A stretch of 64,000 bases of DNA from Deltaproteobacteria bacterium (GCA_021779095.1 JAJYBI010000005.1:25345-89344), one strand, 5' to 3'; numbered from the stretch's first letter, positions 1 through 10,160 are shown. Numbers and translations are program-made. The notes: generated by a model from the sequence alone, not told the origin.

Positions 1-2789
1 CCGGTCAGGTTCCTGAACGCATTGTTTACCGAGAGATAGACGAAATCCCGGGGGATGCCGTTCTCCAAGATCATCCGGCAGTAGGCAAACCCCTCGAGCA
101 TGTTGTCGAACAGGCCGCGGTACCGCTCCTCACTGATACGCAGGGCGTCTTCGGCGCGTTTCCTTTCGGTGATGTCGAAGAACGTCACGACGATGCCGCT
201 GATATCGCTCACCGTCGTCCGGTAGGGGTGTACCCGCACCAGGAAGCAGAGTCCCTGCTTCAGGGTGGTAACCTCCCGTTCGATGGTCCCGTGTCCGGTA
301 AGGACCTTTTCCGTGTCACCCTCGAACTCGGGCCACTGCAGGTCGCCGGCGATCCGGTGAAAGGGGCGGTTGATGTCGGCGGGGATGAGGGTGAGGATCG
401 CGGCCATGGCCGGGGTGAACCGCTTGATGGTCAGCTGGCGGTCGAGGAAGATGGTGGCGATCTCCGAGCTGGTGAGGAGGTTGTCCATGTCGCTGTTGGC
501 CCGGTTCAGCTCTTCCACCTTCTGCTCCAGCTCGGCGTTGACGGTGACCAGCTCCTCGTTCAGCGCCTGCAGCTCCTCCCGCGAGGTTTCCAGCTCCTCG
601 TTGGTGGAATGCAGCTCCTCGTTGGTGGACTGGAACTCCTCGTTGATGGAAAGGAGTTCCTCGTTGGAGGACATGAGCCCTTCGTTGGTGGTCTCCAGCT
701 GCTCGATGGTCGCCTGGAGCTGTTCGTGGGTGATGAACAGCTGTTCCTCCAGCTGCCGGATAAGCTGGTCCTTCGCCGGATCATCGGCGGGGATGGGGCT
801 GTCGGCATCGGCCGTTGCCGATCCGGACGCCGCATGAGGGGCGGTCAACGGTTCGAAGATTACCATCACGAGGCGTTGTGACGACGGCAGCGGACCGATC
901 GGTTCCACGAGAATATTGACGGACTCAACGTCGCACCCGCTGCATCTGATCTCACGGAAGACAACCTGTTTCTGTTCGGCGTACGCCTTGTGGACCGCCG
1001 ACCTGAGTGCCGGCCGCAACTCCTCCCTGGCCATCTTCAGGAGATCCCGTGTCGGTTCGCCGACGGGCACTTCCAGGTAGCGACTTGACCGGGTGGATAC
1101 GTAGACGACCTCGTAGCGGTCGTTAACCACGACGCAGGGCGGCGCGTACCGCTCCATGAGCAGTTTTTCGACGAGCGTTCCCGGCGGCGGTTCGTCGTAT
1201 GCCGGCCGTTTGACGGTCTGCAGCTCCACCACCCGGGAGTAGGGGGAACCGTACGGAAATGCCGGTTCGGGCTTCCGGTCGCTGTGCTGCCGCTCGTAGA
1301 TCTTCCAGCGGTTGTCGATGGGGGTAAAGAGCTCGGTGGAACGTCCCACCGTTTCCGAGCTGCCGAGAAACAGGATGCCGCCCGGCTTCAGCGAGAGGTG
1401 GAAGAGGGTGATGAGCCGCTGCTGCATGTCGGGCTTGAGGTAGATGAGGAAGTTGCGGCAGACGAGCAGGTCGAGCCGCGAGAACGGCGGGTCCTTGATC
1501 AGGCTGTGGTGGGCGAAAACGACCATCTCGCGCAGCTGTTTCGATATCCGGTAACCGCTCTCCGTCTTGACGAAGCAGGCGTGCAACCGTTCGTGCGAGA
1601 GTTCGGCATCGATGCCGAAGGGGTAGATGCCGGTCCGGGCATAGGCGATGGCCGCTTCGTCGATGTCGGTTGCGAATATCTGCACCCGGACGGCGAGCCG
1701 GCGTTCCTCCAGATATTCCCGGATGGCGATGGCCATGGAATAGACCTCTTCGCCGGTGGAACAGCTGGCGTGCCAGATCCGGACCGGGGCGTCGGACGAT
1801 CGATCGGCAAAGAGGCGGGGGAACACGGTCTCGCGCAGGACCGCAAACGCCGCCGGATCACGGAAGAAACTGGTTACCCCGATCAGCATCTCCTGACAGA
1901 GCAGGGGGGGTTCGAGGGGTTCGTCCCGCAGGAACGTCACATATTCGGCCAGATCGGTCAGGCCGTTCATGGCCATCCTGCGCTCGATGCGTCGCACGAT
2001 GGTGCTTTCCTTGTAGGAACTGAAATCGTGACCGGTGGCGGTCTTGACCAGACGGAAGATCTCGGAGAGGTGCGCCTCCAGCGCCTCCGTCGGGAACGGC
2101 AGGAGGGGAACGGTACTACCGGTGACATCGATGATGGATGCGGGCATCTGCTCCACCGGCAGGATTCGGTCGGCAGCGCCGGAGGCCATGGCGCTGAGGG
2201 GCATCCCGGGGTGCTCGGCACTCTCTTCATCCTGTACGAATACCGTTCCTCCTGCCTCCTTCACGGCCCTGACGCCGCGGGTGCCGTCGCTGCCGGTGCC
2301 GGAGAGGACGACGGCGATACCCCGTTCCCCCTGGTCTGCCGCGAGGGACTGCAGGAAGGTATCGATCCGGTGGTGCAGCCTGCCCGGAGTCTGCGGTTCC
2401 GCAAGCCGGAGGTTGTCGTCCAGGATGGTGATCTCACGGCGGGGGGGGGCGATGTAGATCGTGTCGGGTGACAACGGCATGCCGTCTTCGGCGATCAGGA
2501 TCTCCATCTGCGTGGAACGGGCGAGAATGCCGTCCAGCATGCTTCTGCGCGCGGGGTCGAGGTGCATGACGACGACGAACGACATGCCGCTGTCGGCCGG
2601 CATGGCACCGAAGAAGCGTTTCAGGGCATTCAGGCCGCCGGCGGAAGCGCCGATGCCGACGACGTGCGGGATCGGCGGCGGGCCGTTGCTGTCGCCGGCC
2701 GGTGTCGTCTCCCCATTCCGGGAGAGCGGAAATTGACCTTCCGGCGGTACTTCTCCCTGCCCTGATGCGTCGTTACTGGTGTCTTCCAT
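1..2789 (-). CDS. CheB-CheR-PAS hybrid chemotaxis/signalling protein (3' end outside window)
   Basis: This fusion joins a CheB methylesterase-like domain, a CheR methyltransferase domain and PAS sensors. The frame is open from the ATG at 2789 to the window edge (929 codons). CheB-type features are VVGIGASAGG near residue 45, VMHLDP and GTGSDGT. There is no receiver domain before them. The CheR part shows the SAM-binding ASCSTGEEVYSMAI and a conserved LLVCRNFLIYL segment. A PAS-like region follows, then a long coiled coil of seven-residue NEEL repeats, a second PAS with a C-terminal FFDITERKRAE, and the start of a third PAS at the edge. A GAAGGAACG Shine-Dalgarno sequence precedes the ATG. Family members often end in a histidine kinase, but the C-terminus is not visible here. 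Role inferred: sensory adaptation or signalling. Confidence 0.88.
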   Translation of the reverse strand, partial: MEDTSNDASGQGEVPPEGQFPLSRNGETTPAGDSNGPPPIPHVVGIGASAGGLNALKRFFGAMPADSGMSFVVVMHLDPARRSMLDGILARSTQMEILIAEDGMPLSPDTIYIAPPRREITILDDNLRLAEPQTPGRLHHRIDTFLQSLAADQGERGIAVVLSGTGSDGTRGVRAVKEAGGTVFVQDEESAEHPGMPLSAMASGAADRILPVEQMPASIIDVTGSTVPLLPFPTEALEAHLSEIFRLVKTATGHDFSSYKESTIVRRIERRMAMNGLTDLAEYVTFLRDEPLEPPLLCQEMLIGVTSFFRDPAAFAVLRETVFPRLFADRSSDAPVRIWHASCSTGEEVYSMAIAIREYLEERRLAVRVQIFATDIDEAAIAYARTGIYPFGIDAELSHERLHACFVKTESGYRISKQLREMVVFAHHSLIKDPPFSRLDLLVCRNFLIYLKPDMQQRLITLFHLSLKPGGILFLGSSETVGRSTELFTPIDNRWKIYERQHSDRKPEPAFPYGSPYSRVVELQTVKRPAYDEPPPGTLVEKLLMERYAPPCVVVNDRYEVVYVSTRSSRYLEVPVGEPTRDLLKMAREELRPALRSAVHKAYAEQKQVVFREIRCSGCDVESVNILVEPIGPLPSSQRLVMVIFEPLTAPHAASGSATADADSPIPADDPAKDQLIRQLEEQLFITHEQLQATIEQLETTNEGLMSSNEELLSINEEFQSTNEELHSTNEELETSREELQALNEELVTVNAELEQKVEELNRANSDMDNLLTSSEIATIFLDRQLTIKRFTPAMAAILTLIPADINRPFHRIAGDLQWPEFEGDTEKVLTGHGTIEREVTTLKQGLCFLVRVHPYRTTVSDISGIVVTFFDITERKRAEDALRISEERYRGLFDNMLEGFAYCRMILENGIPRDFVYLSVNNAFRNLT

Positions 2790-2946
2790 CGGCACGTTCC
2801 TTCATTGCATGGAATCATTACTAATGATCGCAACGGCGATAGCATCGTCAATTATCGTGTCGCCGTCGGCTCGCCCCGTTGAACCGGCATGATGTTCCGG
2901 TGGAACGGACCGCTGTACGTGCGCCGGTGCAGCCGGGAGAGTGGCG

Positions 2947-4275
2947 CTAGCTCTCCTCTTTGGTGCCGGGCCCCTTCTTCCGGAGCCATTCCATCCGCTC
3001 CCGGATGGTCTTTTCGTAGCCGTGGCCGGCGGGATCGTAGAAAATTTTTCCTTTCAGTGTATCAGGCAGGTACTCCTGCGCAACATACCCCACCCGGTAG
3101 TCGTGGGCGTATTTGTATCCCTTGTGATAGCCGAGATCCTTCATGAGCTTCGTTGGGGCGTTGCGGATATGGAACGGTACCGGCTGGGCCCCCGAACGGC
3201 GCACCTCGGAGAGCGCCGCGTCGATGCCTACGTAGGAGGCGTTTGATTTGGGGGCCGTGGCGAGGTAGGTGACCGCCTGGGCCATGACGATCCGTCCCTC
3301 GGGCATGCCGATGCACTGGAACGCCTGCAGCGCCGCAACCGCCACCTGCAGGGCGCGGGGATCGGCGTTGCCGATATCCTCGCTGGCCAGGATGATCATC
3401 CGCCGGAGGATGAAGAGCGGGTCCTCCCCCGCCTCGATCATCCGCGCCAGCCAGTAGAGGGCGCCGTCCGGGTCGGAGCCGCGCATGGACTTGATGAAGG
3501 CGGAGATGACGTTGTAGTGTTCCTCCCCTCCCTTGTCGTAGAGAAGCGGCTTCTTCTGCACCGCCTCCCGGGCGGTCTCCAGGGTGATGACGTTCTTATC
3601 GGCAAGGCGGGCCGCCGTCTCCAGGGTGTTGAGGGCGATCCGGGCGTCGCCGCCGGCAGCTTCCGCCATGAGGGCAAGCGCCTCGTCCTCTACGGAAAGT
3701 TTCATCGTGCCCAGTCCCCGGTCCGGATCGTCGAGGGCGGTGCGCAGGATCTCCGCAACCTCGACATCCGTCAGGGGGTTCAATACGAGCACCTTGCAGC
3801 GGGAGAGGAGCGGGGCGATCACCTCGAAGGAGGGATTCTCGGTGGTGGCGCCGATGATGGTGAACGTCCCCCGTTCCACATAGGGGAGGAAGGCGTCCTG
3901 CTGGGCCTTGTTGAACCGGTGGATCTCGTCGATGAAGAGGACGGTGCGGGTGCCGTGGTGCCTGCTTTCGTCCTCCGCCTCCTTCACCACCTCCCGGATC
4001 TCCTTGATGCCGGTGAGGATGGCGGAAAAGGAGATGAAGTGGGCGCGGGTGGCGCCGGCGATGATCCGGGCCAGCGTCGTCTTTCCCGAGCCGGGCGGCC
4101 CCCAGAAGATGAGGGAGGTGAGCCGGTCCGTCTCGATGAGCTGACGCAACAGTTTCCCCTTCCCCAGAAGGTGTTCCTGGCCGATGTACTGGTCCAGGGT
4201 GCGGGGGCGCATCCGCTCCGCCAGCGGGGCATCGGGAGCGGTCGGCGGAGTTGTCGGGGTCGAAAAAAGGTCCAT
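2947..4275 (-). CDS. rarA: Replication-associated recombination protein A (RarA/MgsA AAA+ ATPase)
   Basis: This AAA+ ATPase of the clamp-loader superfamily acts at stalled replication forks. Walker A is GPPGSGKTT and Walker B is LFIDEIHRF. It also shows the ATTENPSFEV sensor region and the family's conserved C-terminal half (PLLYDKGGEEHYN, then DYRVGYVAQEYLP). The open frame extends upstream of 4275. I chose the ATG giving MDLFSTPT, because the extra residues overlap glgP and look non-conserved. The resulting 442 residues are usual for the family. It lies 19 bases after glgP on the same strand, so the two may be co-transcribed, although their functions are unrelated. Confidence 0.93.
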   Translation of the reverse strand: MDLFSTPTTPPTAPDAPLAERMRPRTLDQYIGQEHLLGKGKLLRQLIETDRLTSLIFWGPPGSGKTTLARIIAGATRAHFISFSAILTGIKEIREVVKEAEDESRHHGTRTVLFIDEIHRFNKAQQDAFLPYVERGTFTIIGATTENPSFEVIAPLLSRCKVLVLNPLTDVEVAEILRTALDDPDRGLGTMKLSVEDEALALMAEAAGGDARIALNTLETAARLADKNVITLETAREAVQKKPLLYDKGGEEHYNVISAFIKSMRGSDPDGALYWLARMIEAGEDPLFILRRMIILASEDIGNADPRALQVAVAALQAFQCIGMPEGRIVMAQAVTYLATAPKSNASYVGIDAALSEVRRSGAQPVPFHIRNAPTKLMKDLGYHKGYKYAHDYRVGYVAQEYLPDTLKGKIFYDPAGHGYEKTIRERMEWLRKKGPGTKEES

Positions 4276-4294
4276 GGTATCGGTGTCGGTTCGT

Positions 4295-6808
4295 TCAGGG
4301 GTCGTTATGGTCACGGGCGCAGCCGTGTGTGGCGGATTCAACCGGATGGGGCGTGATGCCCCATATATCCCTGGCATATTCGGCGATGGTACGGTCGCTG
4401 GAGAACTTTCCCATGCCGGCGCAGTTGAGGATCGACTTTTGAATCCATGCCGACCGGTCGCGGTACAGTTCGCTCACCTCGTCCTGGCACGCCACGTAGG
4501 ATGCGTAGTCCGCGAGCAGGAAATACTCGTCGCCCCGGTTAAGAAGGGTGTCCACCAGGGGACGGAACAGGTCGCGGTTGTCGGACGAAAACGCCCCCTC
4601 GCAGATCTGGTCCAGCACCCGCTTCAGATCCGGCTGACGGTTGTACCAGTCGCGCGGAGTGTACCCTTTCCGCCGCAGCTCCGCAACCTCTTCCGCATTC
4701 ATGCCGAAGATGAAGATGTTGTCCCGCCCGACCTCCTCCATGATCTCGATGTTCGCCCCGTCCAGGGTGCCGATGGTGAGGGCGCCGTTCAGGGCGAACT
4801 TCATGTTGCCGGTACCCGAGGCCTCGGTGCCGGCGGTGGAGATCTGCTCCGACAGGTCGGCGGCGGGGAAAATGAGCTCCGCCAGGGAGACGCCGTAGTT
4901 GGCGAGGAACACCACCTTCAGCCGGCCGCGCACGTCGGGGTCATCGTTGACCGTGGCGGCAACGCCGTTGATGAGGCGGATGATCAGCTTGGCGATGGTG
5001 TAGGAGGGGGCGGCCTTGCCGCTGAAGATCACGGTGCGGGGGACGATGTCGATCTCCGGGTCGTCCTTGATCCGGTTGTAGAGCGTGATGATGTAGAGCA
5101 CGTTCAGAAGCTGGCGCTTGTATTCGTGGATCCGTTTCACCTGGCAGTCGAAGAGGGAGTCCGGGTCCACCTCGATGCAGTTGTGGCTGAGGATGTAGTC
5201 GGCGAGCCGCCGCTTGTTGGCCTGTTTCACCCCGTGCCAACGGTCACGGAACGCGGGGTCGTCGGCATGGGGACGCAGGCGGGCCAGCTCGAACAGGTTC
5301 GTCGTCCAGCAGGGGCCGATGGTGTCGTCGATGAGGGAGGACAGCCCCCGGTTCGCCTTTTTCAGCCAGCGGCGCTGGGTGATGCCGTTGGTCTTGTTGT
5401 TGAACCGTTCCGGGTACATCTCGTAGAAGTCGCGGAAGATGCGGTCTTTAAGGATCTCCGTATGGAGTGCCGCCACCCCGTTCACCGAGTGGCTCCCGAC
5501 GATGGCCAGGTGCGCCATCCGCACCTTCCGCTCCCATCCCTCTTCGATGAGCGACATGCGTGCCTCGCGCGCGGTATCGCCTGGATACCTTCGGCCCACC
5601 TCCTCCAGGAACAGCTCGTTGATCTCGTAGATGATCATCAGGTGGCGGGGGAGAATCTGTTCGAAGAACCAGACCGGCCAGCTCTCCAGCGCCTCGGGGA
5701 GGATGGTGTGGTTCGTATAGGCGAAGACCCTGACGGTGATCTCCCACGCCTCGTTCCAGGTCAATCCCTCCAGGTCCATGAGCACCCGCATCAGCTCGGG
5801 GATCGCCAGGGAAGGGTGGGTGTCGTTCAGCTGGATCGCCACCTTCTCCGGCAGCAGCTCCAGCTTCGCGTGCTGCTTCTTGAAGCGGTACATGACGTCG
5901 TGGATCGTCGCCGCGGCGAGGAAGTACTCCTGTTTCAGCCGCAGTTCCCGACCCTCCACAATATTGTCGGCGGGGTAGAGCACCTTGGAGATGTTCTCCG
6001 TCAGGAGCTTCTTCTCGACGGAGCGGATGTAGTCCCCTTCGTTGAAGAACTTTAGGTCGAACTCGCGGCTGGACTTGGCGCTCCAGAGCCGGATGGTGTT
6101 TACCGTCCTGGTCTCGTAACCCGGCACCGGCGTGTCGTACGCCATGGCCATGACGTCCTCCGTGTCGACCCACTCGAAGCGCTGCTGCCCCTCGATGGTG
6201 ACGGAGGTGACCCGGCCGTAGAACTTCACCGGGTGCAGATGCTCCTGCCGGTCCAGCTCCCACGGGTTTCGGTACCTAAGCCAGTTGTCCGGCAGCTCCA
6301 CCTGGGCGCCGTCCACGATCTTCTGCCGGAAGATGCCGTATTCGTACCGGATGCCGTAGCCGTAGGCGGGAAGCGACATGGTGGCCATGGAATCGAGGAA
6401 ACATGCCGCCAGACGGCCGAGACCGCCGTTCCCCAGCCCCGCGTCCTGCTCCGCCTTCCCCACATCGTGCAGGTCGTACCCCAGCGAGGCGATCGCCTCG
6501 CTGAACTCCTCCAGAAGCCCCAGGTTGATCAGGGCGTTCTCCAGCGACCTCCCCATGAGATACTCCATGGAGAGGTAGTAGACCCTCTTCTGGTCGGATT
6601 TGTAGTACGCCTGCTGGGTGTCGAGCCACCGCTCCACCAGGTGGTCGCGGACCGCATAGGCGAGGGCGTTGAAGGTATCGTTTTCGGTGGCCGAGTACTT
6701 GTCCTTCCCCAGGGTATACTCCAGATGCTCCAGGAAGGACTTGATGATGAGCATCATGCTGTCCAGTTCGGGAGTCATGTCGATGAGTGGGGTTTCCGTA
6801 TCGCTCAT
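4295..6808 (-). CDS. glgP: Glycogen/starch/alpha-glucan phosphorylase
   Basis: A pyridoxal-phosphate enzyme that releases glucose-1-phosphate from alpha-1,4-glucans. The N-terminal substrate region shows [17 protein letters not shown] and [14 protein letters not shown]. The C-terminal PLP region shows [17 protein letters not shown], where the lysine of NMKF is the expected Schiff-base residue, followed by TLDGANIEI. The start giving MSDTETP is preferred over an upstream ATG because AAAGGACCGTA lies just before it. The length is then 837 residues, typical of the family. It is divergent from nadK, with a short AT-rich region between them. The gene implies that glycogen is stored or degraded. 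Confidence 0.96.
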   Translation of the reverse strand: MSDTETPLIDMTPELDSMMLIIKSFLEHLEYTLGKDKYSATENDTFNALAYAVRDHLVERWLDTQQAYYKSDQKRVYYLSMEYLMGRSLENALINLGLLEEFSEAIASLGYDLHDVGKAEQDAGLGNGGLGRLAACFLDSMATMSLPAYGYGIRYEYGIFRQKIVDGAQVELPDNWLRYRNPWELDRQEHLHPVKFYGRVTSVTIEGQQRFEWVDTEDVMAMAYDTPVPGYETRTVNTIRLWSAKSSREFDLKFFNEGDYIRSVEKKLLTENISKVLYPADNIVEGRELRLKQEYFLAAATIHDVMYRFKKQHAKLELLPEKVAIQLNDTHPSLAIPELMRVLMDLEGLTWNEAWEITVRVFAYTNHTILPEALESWPVWFFEQILPRHLMIIYEINELFLEEVGRRYPGDTAREARMSLIEEGWERKVRMAHLAIVGSHSVNGVAALHTEILKDRIFRDFYEMYPERFNNKTNGITQRRWLKKANRGLSSLIDDTIGPCWTTNLFELARLRPHADDPAFRDRWHGVKQANKRRLADYILSHNCIEVDPDSLFDCQVKRIHEYKRQLLNVLYIITLYNRIKDDPEIDIVPRTVIFSGKAAPSYTIAKLIIRLINGVAATVNDDPDVRGRLKVVFLANYGVSLAELIFPAADLSEQISTAGTEASGTGNMKFALNGALTIGTLDGANIEIMEEVGRDNIFIFGMNAEEVAELRRKGYTPRDWYNRQPDLKRVLDQICEGAFSSDNRDLFRPLVDTLLNRGDEYFLLADYASYVACQDEVSELYRDRSAWIQKSILNCAGMGKFSSDRTIAEYARDIWGITPHPVESATHGCARDHNDP

Positions 6809-6947
6809 TACGGTCCTTTCAACGGCAGTGGAAACGGTTGCGGAGAGAGGCTCCAGCCGGGCTGCAACCTCGGGAAATTCCATTGGACATGCCGGGACAT
6901 CTATGCTAGTAGATTCAAATATATACCATCATCCCAGAGGCTCTTCC

Positions 6948-7802
6948 ATGAAAAATATCGCTATTTTTGCGAAGGTGCACGACCCCCGTTGCCAGGTGGT
7001 TGCCGGTGAACTCGTAAAATGGCTGGAACAGCGCGGGCTGGAGCCGCTCATAGAGGCCCACCTCGCCCGGCACCTGGGGCGCGGACCGGGGCTGGACCGG
7101 GACGATATCCCGGACCGGGCCGAACTGGTGGTGGTACTGGGGGGGGACGGAACGCTCATCTCCGTGGCCCGGCTCATCGGCGACCGCGGCCTGCCGATCC
7201 TGGGGGTGAACCTGGGAAGTCTGGGTTTCTTGACCGAGGTCACCGTGGAAGAGATGTACGACGTGCTGGATAACTGTCTGACCGGCAGCTTCGAACTCTC
7301 CCCGCGGATGATGCTCACCGCGCGGATCATCCGCGAAGGCGAGCTGTTCGGTGAATACCGGGCGCTGAACGACGTGGTCATCAACAAGGGGGCCGTCGCC
7401 CGGATCATCGACATCGAGACCATGGTGGACGACGCCTATCTCACCACCTTCAAGTCGGACGGCCTGATCATCTCCAGCCCCACCGGCTCCACCGGTTACT
7501 CCCTCTCCGCCCAGGGGCCGATCATCTACCCGGAACTGAACTGTCTCGTTATCACCCCCATCTGTCCCCATACCCTTACGAACCGTCCCATCGTCATCTC
7601 CGGCAATGCCAGGGTGAGCGCCATCATCAAGACCCAGAACGAGGACGTGCTCCTCACCCTGGACGGCCAGGTGGGGGTGGAACTGCGGTACGGCGACGTG
7701 GTCCAGGTCGCCCAGGCCGAGAACCGCAGCTGCCTCATCCAGTCAAAGAGCCGGGATTTCTTCGAGGTATTGAGGACCAAGCTCAAGTGGGGGGAACGAT
7801 AA
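6948..7802 (+). CDS. nadK: NAD kinase (ATP- or polyphosphate-dependent)
   Basis: Phosphorylates NAD to NADP in the cytoplasm. The 284-residue protein contains the diagnostic GGDGT motif (VVVLGGDGTL), GSLGFLTE, a conserved ALNDVVI segment and the SSPTGSTGYSLSAQGPI signature of the family. The start giving MKNIAIFAK is preceded by CCAGAGG. A long in-frame upstream extension overlaps the divergent glgP and is not needed. recN follows after a 78-base gap filled by a palindromic repeat; nadK-recN neighbours are common in bacteria. Confidence 0.95.
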   Translation: MKNIAIFAKVHDPRCQVVAGELVKWLEQRGLEPLIEAHLARHLGRGPGLDRDDIPDRAELVVVLGGDGTLISVARLIGDRGLPILGVNLGSLGFLTEVTVEEMYDVLDNCLTGSFELSPRMMLTARIIREGELFGEYRALNDVVINKGAVARIIDIETMVDDAYLTTFKSDGLIISSPTGSTGYSLSAQGPIIYPELNCLVITPICPHTLTNRPIVISGNARVSAIIKTQNEDVLLTLDGQVGVELRYGDVVQVAQAENRSCLIQSKSRDFFEVLRTKLKWGER

Positions 7803-7805
7803 TCC

Positions 7806-7868
7806 GGCACAAGGCGCAAGGTACAAGACGCAGGGAAAATCCTGTGCCTTGAGCCCTGTGCCCTGAGC
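7806..7868. repeat. Short imperfect palindrome with an internal 14-bp tandem repeat (nadK-recN gap)
   Basis: Arms at 7806-7821 and 7847-7862 are inverted copies matching at 14 of 16 positions. An inner CAGG/CCTG pair sits around GAAAAT. The right half also holds two near-identical 14-base direct copies of the CCTGTGCC(T/C)TGAGC type at 7841-7854 and 7855-7868. It fills nearly the whole gap and could fold as an RNA hairpin. There is no T-run, so it is more likely a REP-like interspersed element than a terminator. Confidence 0.6.
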
Positions 7869-7880
7869 CAGAATTCTTTT

Positions 7881-9542
7881 ATGTTATCCGACCTGAACAT
7901 CAAAAACTTCGCCATCATCGATGCGCTGCACGTGCCGTTTCAACCGGGGCTGACGATCCTCACCGGCGAGACGGGGGCCGGCAAGTCGATCATCATCGAT
8001 GCGGTCAACCTCATCCTCGGGGGGCGGGCGTCGGCGGATATCATCCGCACCGGCGCGGACGACGCGACGGTGGAGGCGCTGTTCGACCTGTCGGGGGAAC
8101 CGGGGCTGACGGCACGGCTGACGGAGCTCGGGGTGGAGTGCGACGGCGAGCTGCTGGTGAAGCGGGTCGTCTCCCGGGCCGGGAAGAACCGGGTCTTCGT
8201 CGGGGGGGGGCTCTCCACCATCGGCACCCTGTCGGAGATCGCCCGGGAACTGATCAACATCTACGGCCAGCACGAATCCCAGACCCTCCTGAAGACGGAG
8301 AACCACCTGCTGCTCCTGGACGGCTTCGCCGGCATCACCGGAGAGCGGCAGGCATTCGCCACGCTGTACGCCGGGTACCGGGCGGTGGAGGAGGAGATCA
8401 AACGGCTGGAGGAGGGGGAGCAGGACGCGGCCCGGCAGCTGGACCTCCTGACGTACCAGAGCGGGGAGATCGGCAGGGCGGCGCTCGCCCCCGGTGAAGA
8501 AGAGGAGCTGGAGCGGGAGCGGCAGCTCCTCGCCCACGGCGAGAAGCTTTTGGCGACGAGCCAGGGTGCGTTCGAACTCCTCTACGGCAGCGACGACAGC
8601 ATCCTCGGGCAGCTGCGGCGGGTGACCGCCGGGGTGGCGGAGATCGCCGCCATCGACGGCGCGCTGGCGCCCCTTGCGGATGCGCTGCACTCCGCCGCCA
8701 TCCAGCTGGAGGACGGCGCCCTGACGCTCAGGGACTACGCGGCGCGGGTCGAGGCCGATCCGCAGCGGCTGCAGGCGGTGGACGACCGGCTCGATCTCGT
8801 CGGGCGTCTGAAGAAGAAGTACGGCGGGAGCATCGGCGAGATCCTGCAGTACAAGGAGCGGATCGACCGCGAACTCGCCGGACTCACCGGTCGCGGTGAA
8901 TCGCGCGACGAGCTGGAGGAGCGGTTGACGGAGCTTGGGGAGCGACTGCGTACCGCCGGTGCGCGCCTGTCGGCGCAGCGCCGCGAGGCGGCGACGGCAC
9001 TGTCAACCGCCATGGAGCAGGAGCTGCGGGAGCTCGCCATGTCCCACGCCCGGTTTCAGGTGGCGTTCGAAAAGCTCGACGAGCCGCGGAGCGTCGGCTA
9101 CGAGCGGGCCGAGTTCCTCTTCTCCCCGAACCCCGGCGAGGCGCCCCGGCCGCTGGCCCGCGTCGCCTCCGGCGGCGAGCTGTCCCGGCTCATGCTGGCC
9201 CTGAAGCAGGTGCACCCGGAGAGCGACGTCCCGACGCTCGTGTTCGACGAGGTGGACACGGGGATCGGTGGCGCCACCTCGGCGCTCGTGGGGAAGAAGC
9301 TTAAGCGGGTCGCCCGGGAGCAGCAGGTCCTCTGCATCACCCATCTTCCCCAGGTGGCGGCCTGCGCCGATCATCACCTGCGGGTCGAAAAGCTTGTCGC
9401 CGACGGCCGCACCTCGACGGCCGTCACCATTCTCGACGAAGAGGCGCGGGTCGCCGAGATCGCCCGGATGCTGGGAGGGGAGAAGATCACCGACACCACG
9501 CTGGAACATGCCCGGGAGCTGATCGGCCAGTCCCGTACGTAG
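7881..9542 (+). CDS. recN: DNA repair protein RecN (SMC-like ATPase)
   Basis: An SMC-family ATPase used in repair of double-strand breaks. The N-terminal head has Walker A GETGAGKS directly after a conserved LTIL segment. The C-terminal head has the signature ARVASGGELSRLMLALK and Walker B TLVFDEVDTGIGG. Glu/Arg/Leu-rich coiled coils lie between, at about residues 160-370. The 553 residues match the family. The Shine-Dalgarno sequence is weak. The preceding palindrome lies within the presumed leader. Confidence 0.95.
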   Translation: MLSDLNIKNFAIIDALHVPFQPGLTILTGETGAGKSIIIDAVNLILGGRASADIIRTGADDATVEALFDLSGEPGLTARLTELGVECDGELLVKRVVSRAGKNRVFVGGGLSTIGTLSEIARELINIYGQHESQTLLKTENHLLLLDGFAGITGERQAFATLYAGYRAVEEEIKRLEEGEQDAARQLDLLTYQSGEIGRAALAPGEEEELERERQLLAHGEKLLATSQGAFELLYGSDDSILGQLRRVTAGVAEIAAIDGALAPLADALHSAAIQLEDGALTLRDYAARVEADPQRLQAVDDRLDLVGRLKKKYGGSIGEILQYKERIDRELAGLTGRGESRDELEERLTELGERLRTAGARLSAQRREAATALSTAMEQELRELAMSHARFQVAFEKLDEPRSVGYERAEFLFSPNPGEAPRPLARVASGGELSRLMLALKQVHPESDVPTLVFDEVDTGIGGATSALVGKKLKRVAREQQVLCITHLPQVAACADHHLRVEKLVADGRTSTAVTILDEEARVAEIARMLGGEKITDTTLEHARELIGQSRT

Positions 9543-9579
9543 AATTGCCCATCGCCACATATCCGAAAGGATTCCTCAC

Positions 9580-10032
9580 ATGCTGCGCAAAGCCAGAATA
9601 CAGGACGTCAAGGACATCCAGAAACTTTTGACCCATTTCGCGAGCCGCGGGGACATGCTCTCCCGCTCCCTGGCCGAGCTGTATGAGTTCCTGCGGGACA
9701 TCTACGTGGTGGCGGAAGACGGCAAGATCCTGGGGACATCGTCCCTGCACATCGTCTGGGAGGACCTGGCGGAGGTGCGGTCCGTGGCCGTCGCCGAGGA
9801 GTCGGGCCGGCAGGGGATCGGCACGCAGGTGGTGCAGGCCTGCATCGACGAGGCCCGCCAACTCGGCCTGAAGCGGGTTTTCTGTCTCACCTACAAACCG
9901 GACTTCTTCGGCAAGTTCGGCTTTGTCATCGTGGACAAGTCCCAGCTCCCCCACAAGGTGTGGGGCGACTGCATGAAGTGCGCGAAGTTCCCCGACTGCG
10001 ACGAGATCGCCATGATCCTCGATCTTGCGTGA
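9580..10032 (+). CDS. argA: GNAT N-acetyltransferase, short N-acetylglutamate synthase type
   Basis: A 150-residue single-domain GNAT protein. It begins LRKARIQDVKDIQKLL and has the acetyl-CoA binding region VRSVAVAEESGRQGIGTQVV. The C-terminus KPDFFGKFGF, followed by a Cys-rich GDCMKCAKFPDC, resembles the short class of amino-acid N-acetyltransferases that supply N-acetylglutamate for arginine synthesis without the kinase-like ArgA domain. An argJ gene lies about 6.6 kb downstream, which fits. Substrate specificity is assigned by family resemblance only; another small-molecule acetyltransferase is possible. Confidence 0.75.
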   Translation: MLRKARIQDVKDIQKLLTHFASRGDMLSRSLAELYEFLRDIYVVAEDGKILGTSSLHIVWEDLAEVRSVAVAEESGRQGIGTQVVQACIDEARQLGLKRVFCLTYKPDFFGKFGFVIVDKSQLPHKVWGDCMKCAKFPDCDEIAMILDLA

Positions 10033-10059
10033 ACCACGCTTTTCCGCACGCCCGGCGTT

Positions 10060-10127
10060 GCCACCCCCCTCTATCCCACTTTGACAGGGGGGTAGCCCTC
10101 CCCTGAAAGGGGAGCGGGTGGGGGAAG
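10060..10127. repeat. G/C-run palindromic repeat (argA-pmbA gap)
   Basis: A CCACCCCCCTC run and a GGGTGGGGG run flank a perfect inner hairpin, CTCCCCT-GAA-AGGGGAG at 10098-10114. A TTTGACAGGGGGG segment lies between. It resembles short mobile palindromes that recur in intergenic DNA, but no second copy is visible in this window. The right end is about 30 bases before the next ATG. Confidence 0.5.
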
Positions 10128-10160
10128 CTTTGCGATTTGAACCTTGAAAGGACGTACTTT

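Noticed and set aside
555..720. Repeats of CTCCTCGTTGGTGGA type resembling a CRISPR or satellite
   Set aside because: The 21-nt period lies inside the coding frame of the CheB-CheR protein and encodes a heptad coiled coil; there are no unique spacers.
4184..6055. 623-codon open frame on the plus strand
   Set aside because: Antisense to glgP. The product is Val/His/Gly-biased without recognisable domains; a GC-content shadow.
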